64,000 nt of DNA from JAFCUW01 sp049898325 (GTDB lineage: Bacteria > Pseudomonadota > Gammaproteobacteria > Burkholderiales > Burkholderiaceae_D): contig NZ_JAFCXL010000021.1 of the NCBI RefSeq assembly GCF_049898325.1, positions 26,919-90,918 of the forward strand. Direction: 5' to 3'. Numbering within the stretch: position 1 is the stretch's first letter; each line of letters starts with the position of its first letter. The position numbers and the translations under genes are program-made. A model generated the notes under the pieces. The model was given only the letters and a program-made list of their open reading frames with translations. It was not told where the DNA came from and made no database searches. Below are positions 45,812-53,765 of the stretch, piece by piece.

Positions 45812-45874
45812 ACACCAGCAGGGGCTGATCAGCGCTCAGCGCTGGCCAGCCCCTGCTGCGTGCCCGGCGGACTT

Positions 45875-46336
45875 TTACCAGGTCGTAAAAGGCTTCTTCA
45901 CCAGGCTGGAGTTGTAGTAACGCGCGTCGACGGTGACCTCGGCGCCGATCCATGCCGGCTTCTCGAACGCCTCATCCTCTGAGGCGAGCTCGATCTCCGC
46001 GACAAGCAGTCCCGCATTGACCCCGGAGAATTCATCGACCTCCCAGGTATGCCCGGCCACCGCGATGCGCCGGCGCACCTTCTCCACCAGCGGTTGCTCG
46101 CACAGCGCCAGCAATTGCTCGGCATCGGCCAGCGGCACGGGATACTCCCACTCACCCCGTGTTGCGCCCACGCTCTGCCCCTTGATGGTGAGATACGCGT
46201 GCTCTCCCTCGATGCGCACGCGTACCACGCGCGCCTTGTTCGACGACAGATACCCCTGGCGCATCGGCACGGCCGTGCCCAGCGTGCGCCAGGCATCGCC
46301 AAGCAGCAAAAACTTGCGCTCGATTTCGACGCCCAT
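45875..46336 (-). CDS. CYTH-domain protein (triphosphatase/adenylate cyclase superfamily)
   Basis: A 153-residue protein that starts with the ExExK motif (MGVEIERKFLLLG) and keeps the alternating charged strands of the CYTH triphosphate tunnel (RVVRVRIEGEHAYLTIKG, WEVDEFSGVNAGLLVAEIEL). Members hydrolyse inorganic triphosphate or thiamine triphosphate or act as class IV adenylate cyclases; short stand-alone bacterial forms are mostly triphosphatases. ATG 46336 starts the motif. It follows the M14 carboxypeptidase by 4 bp, so both form an operon. Confidence 0.85.
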   Translation of the reverse strand: MGVEIERKFLLLGDAWRTLGTAVPMRQGYLSSNKARVVRVRIEGEHAYLTIKGQSVGATRGEWEYPVPLADAEQLLALCEQPLVEKVRRRIAVAGHTWEVDEFSGVNAGLLVAEIELASEDEAFEKPAWIGAEVTVDARYYNSSLVKKPFTTW

Positions 46337-46340
46337 GGGA

Positions 46341-47462
46341 TTAATCGAGCGACTGCAGGATCGGCTGCAGCATCGCCGCGCCCAGCGCGCTGCTGCGCGC
46401 GCCATTCCAGCCCGTCCGGGCATCCGGCAGGTCGGCATTGTCCTTGAACGGCATTTCCAGCGTCAGCGACAGGCAACGGTAGGTGTGGCCGATGAATTTC
46501 GACGCCAGGGTCAGCATGTCGGCGTTGTACTTGCTGGCGGCATAACCGACCGCCTTTTGAAAGTCGGGAGTCGCGGCGATGTAGCGGTCGATGAAGGCCG
46601 CTTGCCGTTCGGCGCGCTCGGCCGTGAAATCGGCCAGCATTTCGTTACCGGCGACAAAGTTATACGGCAGCGCTTCGTCGCCGTGGATGTCGAAAAACAT
46701 GTCGCAACCAGTTTCCGCGATCTTGGCCTTGACGCACAGCACTTCCGGGCTGCGTTCCAGCGTGGGCGTCATCCATTCGCGGTTCAGGTTGGCGCCGGCG
46801 GCATTGGTGCGCAGGTTGCCGCGGTAGGCGCCATCCGGGTTCATATTCGGCACAATGTAGAACACGGCGCGCTGCAGCAGTTTGCGGGCGGTGGGGCTGG
46901 CGTCGTCGAGCAAGGCGTCGATCATGCCCTCAACGAACCATTCGGCCATGGTTTCGCCCGGATGCTGGCGGGCGATGACCCAAATCTTTTTCTCGGCCGC
47001 TTCGTCGCCGATCACCACCAGGTTCATATCGCGCCCTTCGACGGTCGAGCCGATGTCGCACACGCGGGCCAGGGGATTTTCCGCGATTTCACCGAGCAGG
47101 CGCAGGTGACGCTCCCACGAATAAGGCTCGAAGTAGGCGTAATAGATGCTGTCGAGTTCCGGCGTGTGCTGGACGGTCATCACCTGGCCATCGAAACTGG
47201 TGGGCACGCGGAACCAGGTTTCCGTGTCATAGCTGGCCGCCACCTGGTAGCCCTCGAAACCTTGCGGATACGTGGCCTGGCCCGCATTGAGAAAGCGCAG
47301 CGTGCACGCCAGGTCGCGCGCGCCTTGCAAGCGGAAATGAAACCACTGGTGGATATCGGCATGCGAATCGCTGCGCAACTTCAGATCGATGCGCGCGGCG
47401 CTGTCGATGCTGACGACCTCGATGGAACCGGCATCGAATACCTGGCTGATTTTAATGGTCAT
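46341..47462 (-). CDS. M14-type cytosolic carboxypeptidase
   Basis: A 373-residue protein. The N-terminal beta domain is typical of the cytosolic carboxypeptidase (CCP/AGBL) group of M14. The zinc motif HxxE is in ARQHPGETMAEWF, the third His in FFDIHGDEALPYNF, the substrate-binding NMNPDG follows IVPN and the catalytic Glu is in LTLEMPF. No signal peptide is present. Eukaryotic relatives trim glutamate from tubulin; the bacterial substrate is unknown. ATG 47462 gives MTIKISQ; a GTG at 47471 is possible. It is coupled with the CYTH gene. Confidence 0.88.
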   Translation of the reverse strand: MTIKISQVFDAGSIEVVSIDSAARIDLKLRSDSHADIHQWFHFRLQGARDLACTLRFLNAGQATYPQGFEGYQVAASYDTETWFRVPTSFDGQVMTVQHTPELDSIYYAYFEPYSWERHLRLLGEIAENPLARVCDIGSTVEGRDMNLVVIGDEAAEKKIWVIARQHPGETMAEWFVEGMIDALLDDASPTARKLLQRAVFYIVPNMNPDGAYRGNLRTNAAGANLNREWMTPTLERSPEVLCVKAKIAETGCDMFFDIHGDEALPYNFVAGNEMLADFTAERAERQAAFIDRYIAATPDFQKAVGYAASKYNADMLTLASKFIGHTYRCLSLTLEMPFKDNADLPDARTGWNGARSSALGAAMLQPILQSLD

Positions 47463-47541
47463 GGGCGGCACTTGTAGGCAATGAAACGGTGGTCGAGACG
47501 GCGCGCCGGCTCCGGCGGCGCCGCGCTGCGGGCGGCAACAC

Positions 47542-47946
47542 TCAGGCGTCGAGGTTCATCAAATCGTCGTGATAATGGCCCATGATCTGGCGCAACAGTT
47601 CAACATTGGACGGATCGAGCAGCAGGACCAGGCCCGGCTTGCGATCGAGTTCGAAAGTCATGCGTATGGCTCTTGGAAACTCTTTGCACTGCACGGTGAA
47701 GGCGCGCGGCGTCGTTGGATCGTCCCAGTCAAACTGGGTGATTTGTGGCGGCAGCGGCGGCTGCGGCAAATGGGGATCCTGGTTGGCGGGAATGTGCTCC
47801 AGCAGCCAGAACACCATGCTGGCGGGGATGATCAGGCAAGAGTCCTTGCCGCCCACGTAGGAAAATTTCGCCAACAACAGGTTGCCTACAGGATCGCATG
47901 ACATGGCCATGCTTTTGACTTGACGGATTAGCGCTGGTTTCACCAC
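47542..47946 (-). CDS. Hypothetical protein
   Basis: A protein of about 134 residues with no recognised domain. The central part is well structured in pattern (NLLLAKFSYVGGKDSCLIIPA, then MVFWLLEHIPANQ) and the end is LRQIMGHYHDDLMNL. The GTG at 47946 with GGGGA just upstream is chosen; an ATG further in (MSCDPVGN) or a longer frame to 48159 with low-complexity sequence are alternatives. It is 79 bp upstream of the M14 gene on the same strand. Confidence 0.55.
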   Translation of the reverse strand: MVKPALIRQVKSMAMSCDPVGNLLLAKFSYVGGKDSCLIIPASMVFWLLEHIPANQDPHLPQPPLPPQITQFDWDDPTTPRAFTVQCKEFPRAIRMTFELDRKPGLVLLLDPSNVELLRQIMGHYHDDLMNLDA

Positions 47947-48255
47947 AAAATTCCCCGCATGAGATAAAAAAGACGATCGAACAAACAAAGATACGATTAC
48001 AAAAAAACGCGTCGATTCTACCCCATTCGCAGGGTTTGCTGGGTCAAAACAGGGTCGCTCGCGCGCTTGGGCGCGCACAAACGCGCGCGCAGAGGAGACG
48101 TGACCGGCACCGGCGCCAACGCTTGCGCCAACACTTGCGTCAACACCAGCGCCAGGCATGCCAAGCCGCGTGCACGCAGCGGCACCCAGATAGCCGCACC
48201 GGGCCGCCGCCGCACTTACGTTGCGGCGGGACTCGACGCTGCCTGCTGCGCTGTT
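47947..48255. other. Intergenic region, no supported gene
   Basis: This 309-bp gap has an AT-rich stretch (47,950-48,010), likely promoter for the hypothetical gene, then GC-rich sequence. A minus-strand frame at 48018-48215 would encode 65 residues with a hydrophobic N-terminal half, but it has no ribosome-binding site and an Arg-rich composition typical of chance frames. Confidence 0.4.
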
Positions 48256-48567
48256 TTACGACTGCTTGTTGCCTTCACTGGCGCGGCTCTTGCCTGCCTG
48301 CGCCCCGCCCGTGCTGCTCGAGGCGGCCCGTTGGCCCGTCTCGGCCGACTGGCGGTTGCCGTGACTCATGCTGCCAGCGCGGCGCGCCTCTTCTGACGTG
48401 AATTCGTGCGCCGTGCCCTTCTGGTGGGCCGCCTTGCCCCCCTCGCTGGCGATTTCGCGCTGACGCGCCGGGTCCATCGAGGCGAAGCCCCGGTTTTTCG
48501 TGCTGCCCTGGCTGGCCCCTTCCTTGCCGGACTGTTTGTTGCCTTTGTCTTGGTTGCTCGTTGCCAT
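48256..48567 (-). CDS. KGG-repeat stress-induced protein
   Basis: A 103-residue, very hydrophilic protein with KGG-type repeats: GFASMDPARQREIASEGGKAA and TSEEARRAGSMSHGNRQSAE. These resemble the GsiB/con-10 family induced in stationary phase and desiccation, thought to protect by hydration or disorder. ATG 48567 has GGAGG upstream. The neighbouring plus-strand gene at 48902 also encodes a small hydrophilic protein. Confidence 0.85.
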   Translation of the reverse strand: MATSNQDKGNKQSGKEGASQGSTKNRGFASMDPARQREIASEGGKAAHQKGTAHEFTSEEARRAGSMSHGNRQSAETGQRAASSSTGGAQAGKSRASEGNKQS

Positions 48568-48901
48568 GATGACCTCCATCGAATGTGATCCATGCCCTGC
48601 AATGCAAGAGACAAGGGCCTCTTGCCACCGCTCACTATGCCGATGAGTGAGCGGCGCCACTCCATCTTAGGCAGCGTTACGCACTTGAGCTATAGGACAC
48701 AGGTCGCGCCGCGTGTAGGACTAGAGGAGGGGAAAAGTTCTCATCGTCAATACCACGGGGCGCGGTCGATCGCCCGCGTCAGCGCTGGTCCTACACGACT
48801 GCCCGCCCTCTTCCTATTCTGTGCAAACTGATCGGCGCGCATGATCGGGGTTCAACAGGCGACGGCCACCGTGGCCTGGTCCAACCATCAAGGAGACCAG
48901 C
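48568..48901. promoter_or_regulatory. Divergent stress-gene promoter region with long-spaced inverted repeat
   Basis: The 334-bp gap between the KGG gene and the gene at 48902 contains CGTGTAGGAC at 48712-48721 and its exact reverse complement at 48788-48797, 66 bp apart. A related TATAGGAC lies nearby at about 48691. Such repeated sites could bind a regulator shared by the two divergent genes. No coding sequence is supported. Confidence 0.4.
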
Positions 48902-49216
48902 ATGCATGCAAGCGAGCGCAGCGAAGGCAACAACCAGTCCAGCAACGGCGGCAATGAACTCGACGTCAACTCGGCCCGCGCCGGCACCGTCGACACCGGC
49001 GCACAAGCGCTCGGGGGCATCGATCCGCAGCAACCGAACACGGCCACCGGCGGCGACCCCGTCAGCCCGGGCGGCAGCCGCCAGTCGGCGGTGGAAAAAA
49101 TGAACGACGACACGGGCTTGTCGAACACCGCCAACCGGCCGACCCTGGACCCGGAGCAGGAGCGGCAGGCGCAGCAAAGCAATGTCGGCCGCCGCAGCGA
49201 CGGCACGCCAGACTGA
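48902..49216 (+). CDS. Small hydrophilic low-complexity protein
   Basis: A 104-residue protein rich in Gly, Asn, Gln, Ser and Asp, probably disordered (NQSSNGGNELDVNSARAG and SVEKMNDDTGLSNTANRP-like stretches). It has no cysteine, signal or membrane segment. ATG 48902 is preceded by AAGGAG, and an intrinsic terminator follows, so it is expressed as a single gene. It is divergent from the KGG stress gene, which suggests a stress role (inference). Confidence 0.65.
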   Translation: MHASERSEGNNQSSNGGNELDVNSARAGTVDTGAQALGGIDPQQPNTATGGDPVSPGGSRQSAVEKMNDDTGLSNTANRPTLDPEQERQAQQSNVGRRSDGTPD

Positions 49217-49252
49217 CGGCGCGCCTGGCGGCGCCACCCCGCCTGGCAACCC

Positions 49253-49277
49253 GCCCGCCGCACTGGCGGGCTTTTTT
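49253..49277 (+). terminator. Rho-independent terminator after the 48902 gene
   Basis: CCCGCC and GGCGGG pair over a 5-nt loop followed by C and six T residues. Confidence 0.85.
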
Positions 49278-49417
49278 ATGCGCGTGGGGGTTGATGTCCG
49301 GTCGCCGCATGCGCACGATTGAGGGCCGGCCAGGCGCACGGCGGCGCAGCAACAGGTATATTGCTTCAAAATATGCAATTTAGTAGCAATTCAACAATTC
49401 AACGCTGGAGAAACACC

Positions 49418-50299
49418 ATGAAATGGGAAGGCAATCGCGAAAGCGACAATGTGGAGGACCGGCGCGACGGCGGCGGCGGTGGTGGTGGCGGCTTCAGCTT
49501 CGGTGGCGGCTCGATCGGCATCGGCACCATCGCCATCGCGCTGATCGGCTCCTACTTCCTGGGCGTGAGCCCGATGACCATTATCAACGCCATCAGTGGC
49601 GGCGGCGCGGTGCCGGTGCAGCAAAGCCAGGCGCCGGCCCAGCGCCCGCCGCCGTCCGACCGCCAGGCCAAGTTCGTCTCGACCGTGCTGGCCGACACCG
49701 AAGACGTCTGGACCACCCTGTTCAAGGCGCAGAACGCCCAGTACATCAAGCCGAAACTGGTGCTGTTTACGGGTGCCACCGCCACCGCCTGTGGCACGGG
49801 CAGTACCGCCTCCGGCCCGTTTTATTGCCCCGGCGACCAGAAAGTCTATATCGACCTGGCCTTCTACCGCCTGATGCAGGAGCGCTTTCACGTGTCGAGC
49901 GAGTTTGCCCAGGCGTACGTGATCGCCCATGAAGTGGGGCACCACGTCCAGCATCTGCTCGGCATCGATGAGCAGGTGGCCGCCGCCCGCCAGCGCGGCA
50001 GCGAGCGCCAGGCCAATGCCATGTCGGTCAAGCTCGAACTGCAGGCCGACTGCTTCGCCGGGGTCTGGGCCTTCCACGCCAACCAGGCCCGCAGCATCCT
50101 CGAGCAGGGCGACGTGGACGGCGCGCTGGCGGCCGCCACGGCCATCGGCGACGACACCCTGCAACGCCAGTCGCAAGGTCAGGTGGTGCCCGATTCGTTC
50201 ACCCACGGCACCTCCGCGCAGCGCGTGCGCTGGTTCAGCAAGGGTCTCGAATCGGGCCAACTGAAACAGTGCGACACCTTCGGCGGCCAGGCGCTGTAA
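49418..50299 (+). CDS. Neutral zinc metallopeptidase (YpfJ family)
   Basis: A 293-residue protein. A Gly-rich segment and one transmembrane helix (GIGTIAIALIGSYFLG, about residues 40-58) precede a metallopeptidase-like domain. The zincin motif HEVGHHVQ is intact, and the later LELQADCFAGVWA provides the third ligand. The family (putative neutral zinc peptidase, YpfJ) is widespread but its substrate is unknown. ATG 49418 has GGAG upstream; a longer frame is not supported. Confidence 0.87.
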   Translation: MKWEGNRESDNVEDRRDGGGGGGGGFSFGGGSIGIGTIAIALIGSYFLGVSPMTIINAISGGGAVPVQQSQAPAQRPPPSDRQAKFVSTVLADTEDVWTTLFKAQNAQYIKPKLVLFTGATATACGTGSTASGPFYCPGDQKVYIDLAFYRLMQERFHVSSEFAQAYVIAHEVGHHVQHLLGIDEQVAAARQRGSERQANAMSVKLELQADCFAGVWAFHANQARSILEQGDVDGALAAATAIGDDTLQRQSQGQVVPDSFTHGTSAQRVRWFSKGLESGQLKQCDTFGGQAL

Positions 50300-50398
50300 G
50301 CACGCCGTCCGGTCCGGCCTGGCAGTGGGGGCCAGGCGGGCGCGCTGATTTTTGTCAACAAACTACAATTGTCCATGACAATTTTTAGCGAGTATTCC

Positions 50399-51292
50399 AT
50401 GCGCAAGACCCGATCGAGCCTGTACGTGCTCGCTGCCGCCGTCGCCGCCGTTGGCGGCCTGGTCGCCTGCTCTCCCTTGACCGCCATCAACGCCCTGTCG
50501 CCCGCCGGCAGCACCGACACCAGCACCGATATTGCCTACGGCATCGGGGCGCGCCTGAAACTGGACGTGTACCGCCCCGCCAGGCCCGCCGCCGGCGCGC
50601 CGGTGGTGGTGTTCTTTTACGGCGGCAACTGGAATTCGGGCCAGCGCAAGGATTACGCCTTTGTCGGCCGCGCCCTCGCCTCGCGCGGCATCGTCGCCGT
50701 GATCCCCGATTACCGGCTCTATCCGCAGGTACGCTATCCCGATTTCCTCGACGACTCGGCGCAAGCGGTGGCCTGGGTGGCGCAACACATCGGCGCCTAC
50801 GGTGGCGATGCGAACAGCCTGTTCGTGATGGGCCACAGTGCCGGCGCCTACAACGCCGCCATGGTGGCGCTGGACAGCCGCTGGCTGGGCAAGCAGGCCA
50901 GTTCGCCCGCCATCCTGGCCGGCTGGATCGGCCTGGCCGGCCCCTACGACTTCCTGCCGATCGAAAACGCCGCCGCCAAGCCCGTGTTTCATTTCCCCAA
51001 TACCCCCCTTGAGTCGCAGCCGGTCAATCACCTGGACGGCAAAAAACTGCCGGCCTTGCTGATTGCGGCGAACAAGGACACTCTCGTCAATCCCGTGCGC
51101 AACACGGGTGGCCTGGCCACCCGCTTGCGCGAACGTGGCGTGCCCGTCACCGAGATTTATTATGACGGCGTCAGCCACACCACCCTGGTCGGCTCGATCG
51201 CCGCGCCCTTGCGCGGCCTGGCGCCGACACTCGATGCCATCGATCAGTTCGTGCACAAGAACGCAAGTTTGAGCAAAGTCCAAGCAATGTAA
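50399..51292 (+). CDS. Alpha/beta hydrolase, putative lipoprotein esterase
   Basis: A 297-residue protein with a lipobox VAC (AAVGGLVACSPL), so it is probably a lipoprotein. The fold follows the carboxylesterase/HSL group: the oxyanion motif reads FFYGGNWNSG (Tyr where HGGG-type enzymes have His), the nucleophile elbow is GHSAG, and the C-terminal His lies in YDGVSHTTLV. ATG 50399 gives the best signal; 50369 is an upstream alternative. It is a single gene or the first before the glycosyltransferase, 66 bp downstream. Confidence 0.82.
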   Translation: MRKTRSSLYVLAAAVAAVGGLVACSPLTAINALSPAGSTDTSTDIAYGIGARLKLDVYRPARPAAGAPVVVFFYGGNWNSGQRKDYAFVGRALASRGIVAVIPDYRLYPQVRYPDFLDDSAQAVAWVAQHIGAYGGDANSLFVMGHSAGAYNAAMVALDSRWLGKQASSPAILAGWIGLAGPYDFLPIENAAAKPVFHFPNTPLESQPVNHLDGKKLPALLIAANKDTLVNPVRNTGGLATRLRERGVPVTEIYYDGVSHTTLVGSIAAPLRGLAPTLDAIDQFVHKNASLSKVQAM

Positions 51293-51358
51293 GCTGGGCG
51301 GAACCGCCACCCCTCAAGTCGTTCTAACTGGCGTGACTGACGACGACAGGGAGCGGCC

Positions 51359-52411
51359 GTGGCGAACGCGAACGACGGGGGCGTATCAGCACCGGCATCG
51401 GCACCGGCGTCGGCGCCACTGCCGGCGGCCATCTCGGTGGTGGTCACTAGCAGCGGCGAGCTCGACCAGCTCGACCGCAGCCTCGACGCGCTGGTGCGAC
51501 AGGATCTGCCGGCCCGCTACGACATCATCGTCGTCGACGACGAGCCCGATCCCGCAAAAGGGCGCATGGTGGCGCAGTGGGCCAGCCGCGGCGGCAGCCA
51601 TGGCGCCGCGTTGCGCTATTTGCCCAATCAGGGCGAGCGGCACGGCCCGGCCGTGGCGCGCAACCTGGGCTGGCAGGCGGCCGACGCGCCCATTGTCGCC
51701 TTCACCAGCGACGAGACCGTGGCAGCGGTCGACTGGTTGCGCCAGGCGCTGGCGCCGTTCGCCGTGACGGCGCCAGGGCAGCCGCCCGATGCCGTCGTCG
51801 GCAGCGTCGCCTCGACCCTGCCCAAGCACCCCACCGAATTCCAGTTCACGGCGCACCTGCGCGACTGCGGCGAATTCGCCGGCTGCAACTGGTTTTGCCG
51901 CCGCAGCGTGCTCGAGCACCTGGGTGGCTTCGACGAGCGCTTTGCCGATGGCGGCGCAGCCGATGCCGACATGCATTTCCGCCTGCTCGAAGCGGGCATC
52001 GGCCTGGGCCGGGCGCCGGGTGCCACCGTGGCCCACCCGGTGCCGCCCGCCGGCTGGGGCGCCAGCCTGTCGCAACTGCGCACCCTCAGCGGCGAGGCGC
52101 TGCTGTACAAAAAACATCCGCGCCTGTACCGCGAAAAAATTCGCCGCCCGCCCGACTGGCACGACGTCGGCGTGGTCGCCACCCTCGCCCTGGCCCTGTG
52201 CGGCCTGTGGCTGCACCACGAAGTACTGGCCGTCGCGGCCGGCGGCACCTGGCTCGTGCTCACCGCCATGCTGTGCATCCGCCGCCTGCGCGACACCGCC
52301 AAAACTCCGTCGCATGTCGCCGCCGTGCTGGCCACCTCCGTGTTCCTGCCGCCGGTGGCCCTGTTCTGGCGCCTGGTGGGCGCCGTGCGCCACCGCGTGC
52401 GCTACGCGTGA
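51359..52411 (+). CDS. Family 2 (GT-A) glycosyltransferase
   Basis: A 350-residue protein. The nucleotide-sugar binding domain begins ISVVVTSSGELDQLDRSLDA and IIVVDDEPDPAKG. GGFDERFADGGAADADMHFR carries the acceptor-side acidic motif. Two hydrophobic helices near the C-terminus (VATLALALCGLWLHHEVLAV and AVLATSVFLPPVALFW) anchor it to the membrane. The first 25 residues are an Ala/Pro repeat. The start is a GTG with GGGAG upstream. The next gene starts 19 bp after it. Confidence 0.82.
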   Translation: MANANDGGVSAPASAPASAPLPAAISVVVTSSGELDQLDRSLDALVRQDLPARYDIIVVDDEPDPAKGRMVAQWASRGGSHGAALRYLPNQGERHGPAVARNLGWQAADAPIVAFTSDETVAAVDWLRQALAPFAVTAPGQPPDAVVGSVASTLPKHPTEFQFTAHLRDCGEFAGCNWFCRRSVLEHLGGFDERFADGGAADADMHFRLLEAGIGLGRAPGATVAHPVPPAGWGASLSQLRTLSGEALLYKKHPRLYREKIRRPPDWHDVGVVATLALALCGLWLHHEVLAVAAGGTWLVLTAMLCIRRLRDTAKTPSHVAAVLATSVFLPPVALFWRLVGAVRHRVRYA

Positions 52412-52430
52412 TGATCAAAGCCCGCTTCCG

Positions 52431-53186
52431 ATGAAAGCCCTCTTTGTCGTCAGCACGGGCGCGCTCATCGAATTTCACGGCACGCGCTGCACCCTGCGCT
52501 GCGGCGCCGGCGTCGGTCTGCGCCTGCTGCACGACGCCGACTTTCGCTTGATCGTGCTCGACGACGGCAACGCCGCCGCCATTGCCAACCATGGCAGCGA
52601 CAGCGTCGCTGCCGGCCCTGCCCGGCGCGGGCAGCCGGCGGCGCCGTCCCACATGGCCAGCGCCACCATCGTGCCGGCGGGCCGCCTGCACGACAACGGC
52701 CGCCGCCGCCGTCTCGGCGACGCGCCGGGCGCGGGCATGGGCGCCCCCCATCATGCAGGCGGCAGTGACGAGCTGCGCCGCCCTGCCGCCCCTGCCGGCG
52801 CCGCGCACCTGACGCTGGACCGCCTGGGCGACCTGCTGTTTCGCGAGCAACTGGCCTTGCAGGGCTATTACTGCTGCGACCATGGCATCGCGCATGCGCG
52901 GCCGGGGGGCGCGTCAGCCTGCCTGTTCCGGCCACCGCAACCGGGCCTGTTGCTGCAGGCCGCCTTCGATCACGACATCGACCTGGCCACGTCGTGGATG
53001 GTGGGCGCCCGCCTCGACGATGTCGAAGCTGGCAACCGCGCCGGCTGCCGCACCGTCTTGCTCGACAATGGCACCGAATCGACCTGGCGGCTGGGACGCT
53101 GGCGCGTGCCGACCCGCATCGCGCCCGATCTGTACGGCGCCGCGCGGCTCATTGCCGAGGAAGATGACCGCAAGCGGCGCGCCTGA
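52431..53186 (+). CDS. HAD-like protein related to histidinol/heptose bisphosphatases, catalytic Asp lost
   Basis: A 251-residue protein. The C-terminal half, ACLFRPPQPGLLLQAAFDHD and IDLATSWMVGARLDDVEAGN followed by RAGCRTVLLDNG, is clearly like the GmhB/HisB-N branch of the HAD superfamily. In active members the N-terminus has LDRDGVI and the later motif MVGDxxxD. Here the N-terminus reads FVVSTGALIEF without the DxD pair, and MVGD has become MVGA. The middle is an Ala/Gly/Arg-rich insertion. It may be a pseudoenzyme or a mis-assigned family. It is 19 bp after the glycosyltransferase. Confidence 0.6.
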   Translation: MKALFVVSTGALIEFHGTRCTLRCGAGVGLRLLHDADFRLIVLDDGNAAAIANHGSDSVAAGPARRGQPAAPSHMASATIVPAGRLHDNGRRRRLGDAPGAGMGAPHHAGGSDELRRPAAPAGAAHLTLDRLGDLLFREQLALQGYYCCDHGIAHARPGGASACLFRPPQPGLLLQAAFDHDIDLATSWMVGARLDDVEAGNRAGCRTVLLDNGTESTWRLGRWRVPTRIAPDLYGAARLIAEEDDRKRRA

Positions 53187-53218
53187 GGGCAAGAGCGGCC
53201 CTTCCTGCCATTTTCGCC

Positions 53219-53650
53219 TCAGGCAGCGCCCGCCGCCTCCAGTTGCGCCAGCTTCGCCTTCAGGGCCCGCTCTTCGCTCCAGCGCAGCGTTTCATCGCGC
53301 ACGATGGCAACGATGGCCGAGACGGCGCCGTCGGGCGCATGCAGCATCGCCACCGTGAACGCGATCGACAGCGGCGTGCCTAGCTTGTGCAGGGCCGGCA
53401 CGCGCAACAGGTCGGTGCCGTAGCGCGTCTGCCCAGTCGCCATGGTCTTGTGGTAACCATCCCAGTGGCGCTGGCGCTGGCGTTCGGGAATGATCAGGTC
53501 GAGCGACTGGCCGAGGGCGTCGCTTTCCGTGAAGCCGAAGATGCGCGTGGCCGCCGGGTTCCACACCGTGATGGCGCCGGCGGCGTCGCAGACAATCACG
53601 GCATCGCCGAGCGCCTCGACAAACTGGCTGAAATCGATACTGCTGCTCAT
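53219..53650 (-). CDS. Single PAS-domain protein
   Basis: A 143-residue protein consisting of one PAS domain: FVEALGDAVIVCDAAGAITV, WNPAATRIFGFTESDALGQS and LDLIIPERQRQRHWDGY, followed by a PAC-like segment and a short helix. No kinase, GGDEF or HTH output is fused, so it must act through a partner. ATG 53650 has AAGGA upstream. It lies between the HAD-like gene (convergent) and frc. Confidence 0.85.
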   Translation of the reverse strand: MSSSIDFSQFVEALGDAVIVCDAAGAITVWNPAATRIFGFTESDALGQSLDLIIPERQRQRHWDGYHKTMATGQTRYGTDLLRVPALHKLGTPLSIAFTVAMLHAPDGAVSAIVAIVRDETLRWSEERALKAKLAQLEAAGAA

Positions 53651-53765
53651 AATTTTTTCCTTCAATTAATAAATAAACGGCGCACCAAACAACAACGGCG
53701 CGTCCCGGCCAAAGCCGCGACGCGCCGCGCAGTCACGGGCGGTTAATTCTCCGCCCCGCTGACCA

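Noticed and set aside
48018..48215. 65-codon minus-strand frame with hydrophobic N-terminus
   Set aside because: No ribosome-binding site, GTG start and Arg-rich chance composition; mentioned only in the intergenic entry.
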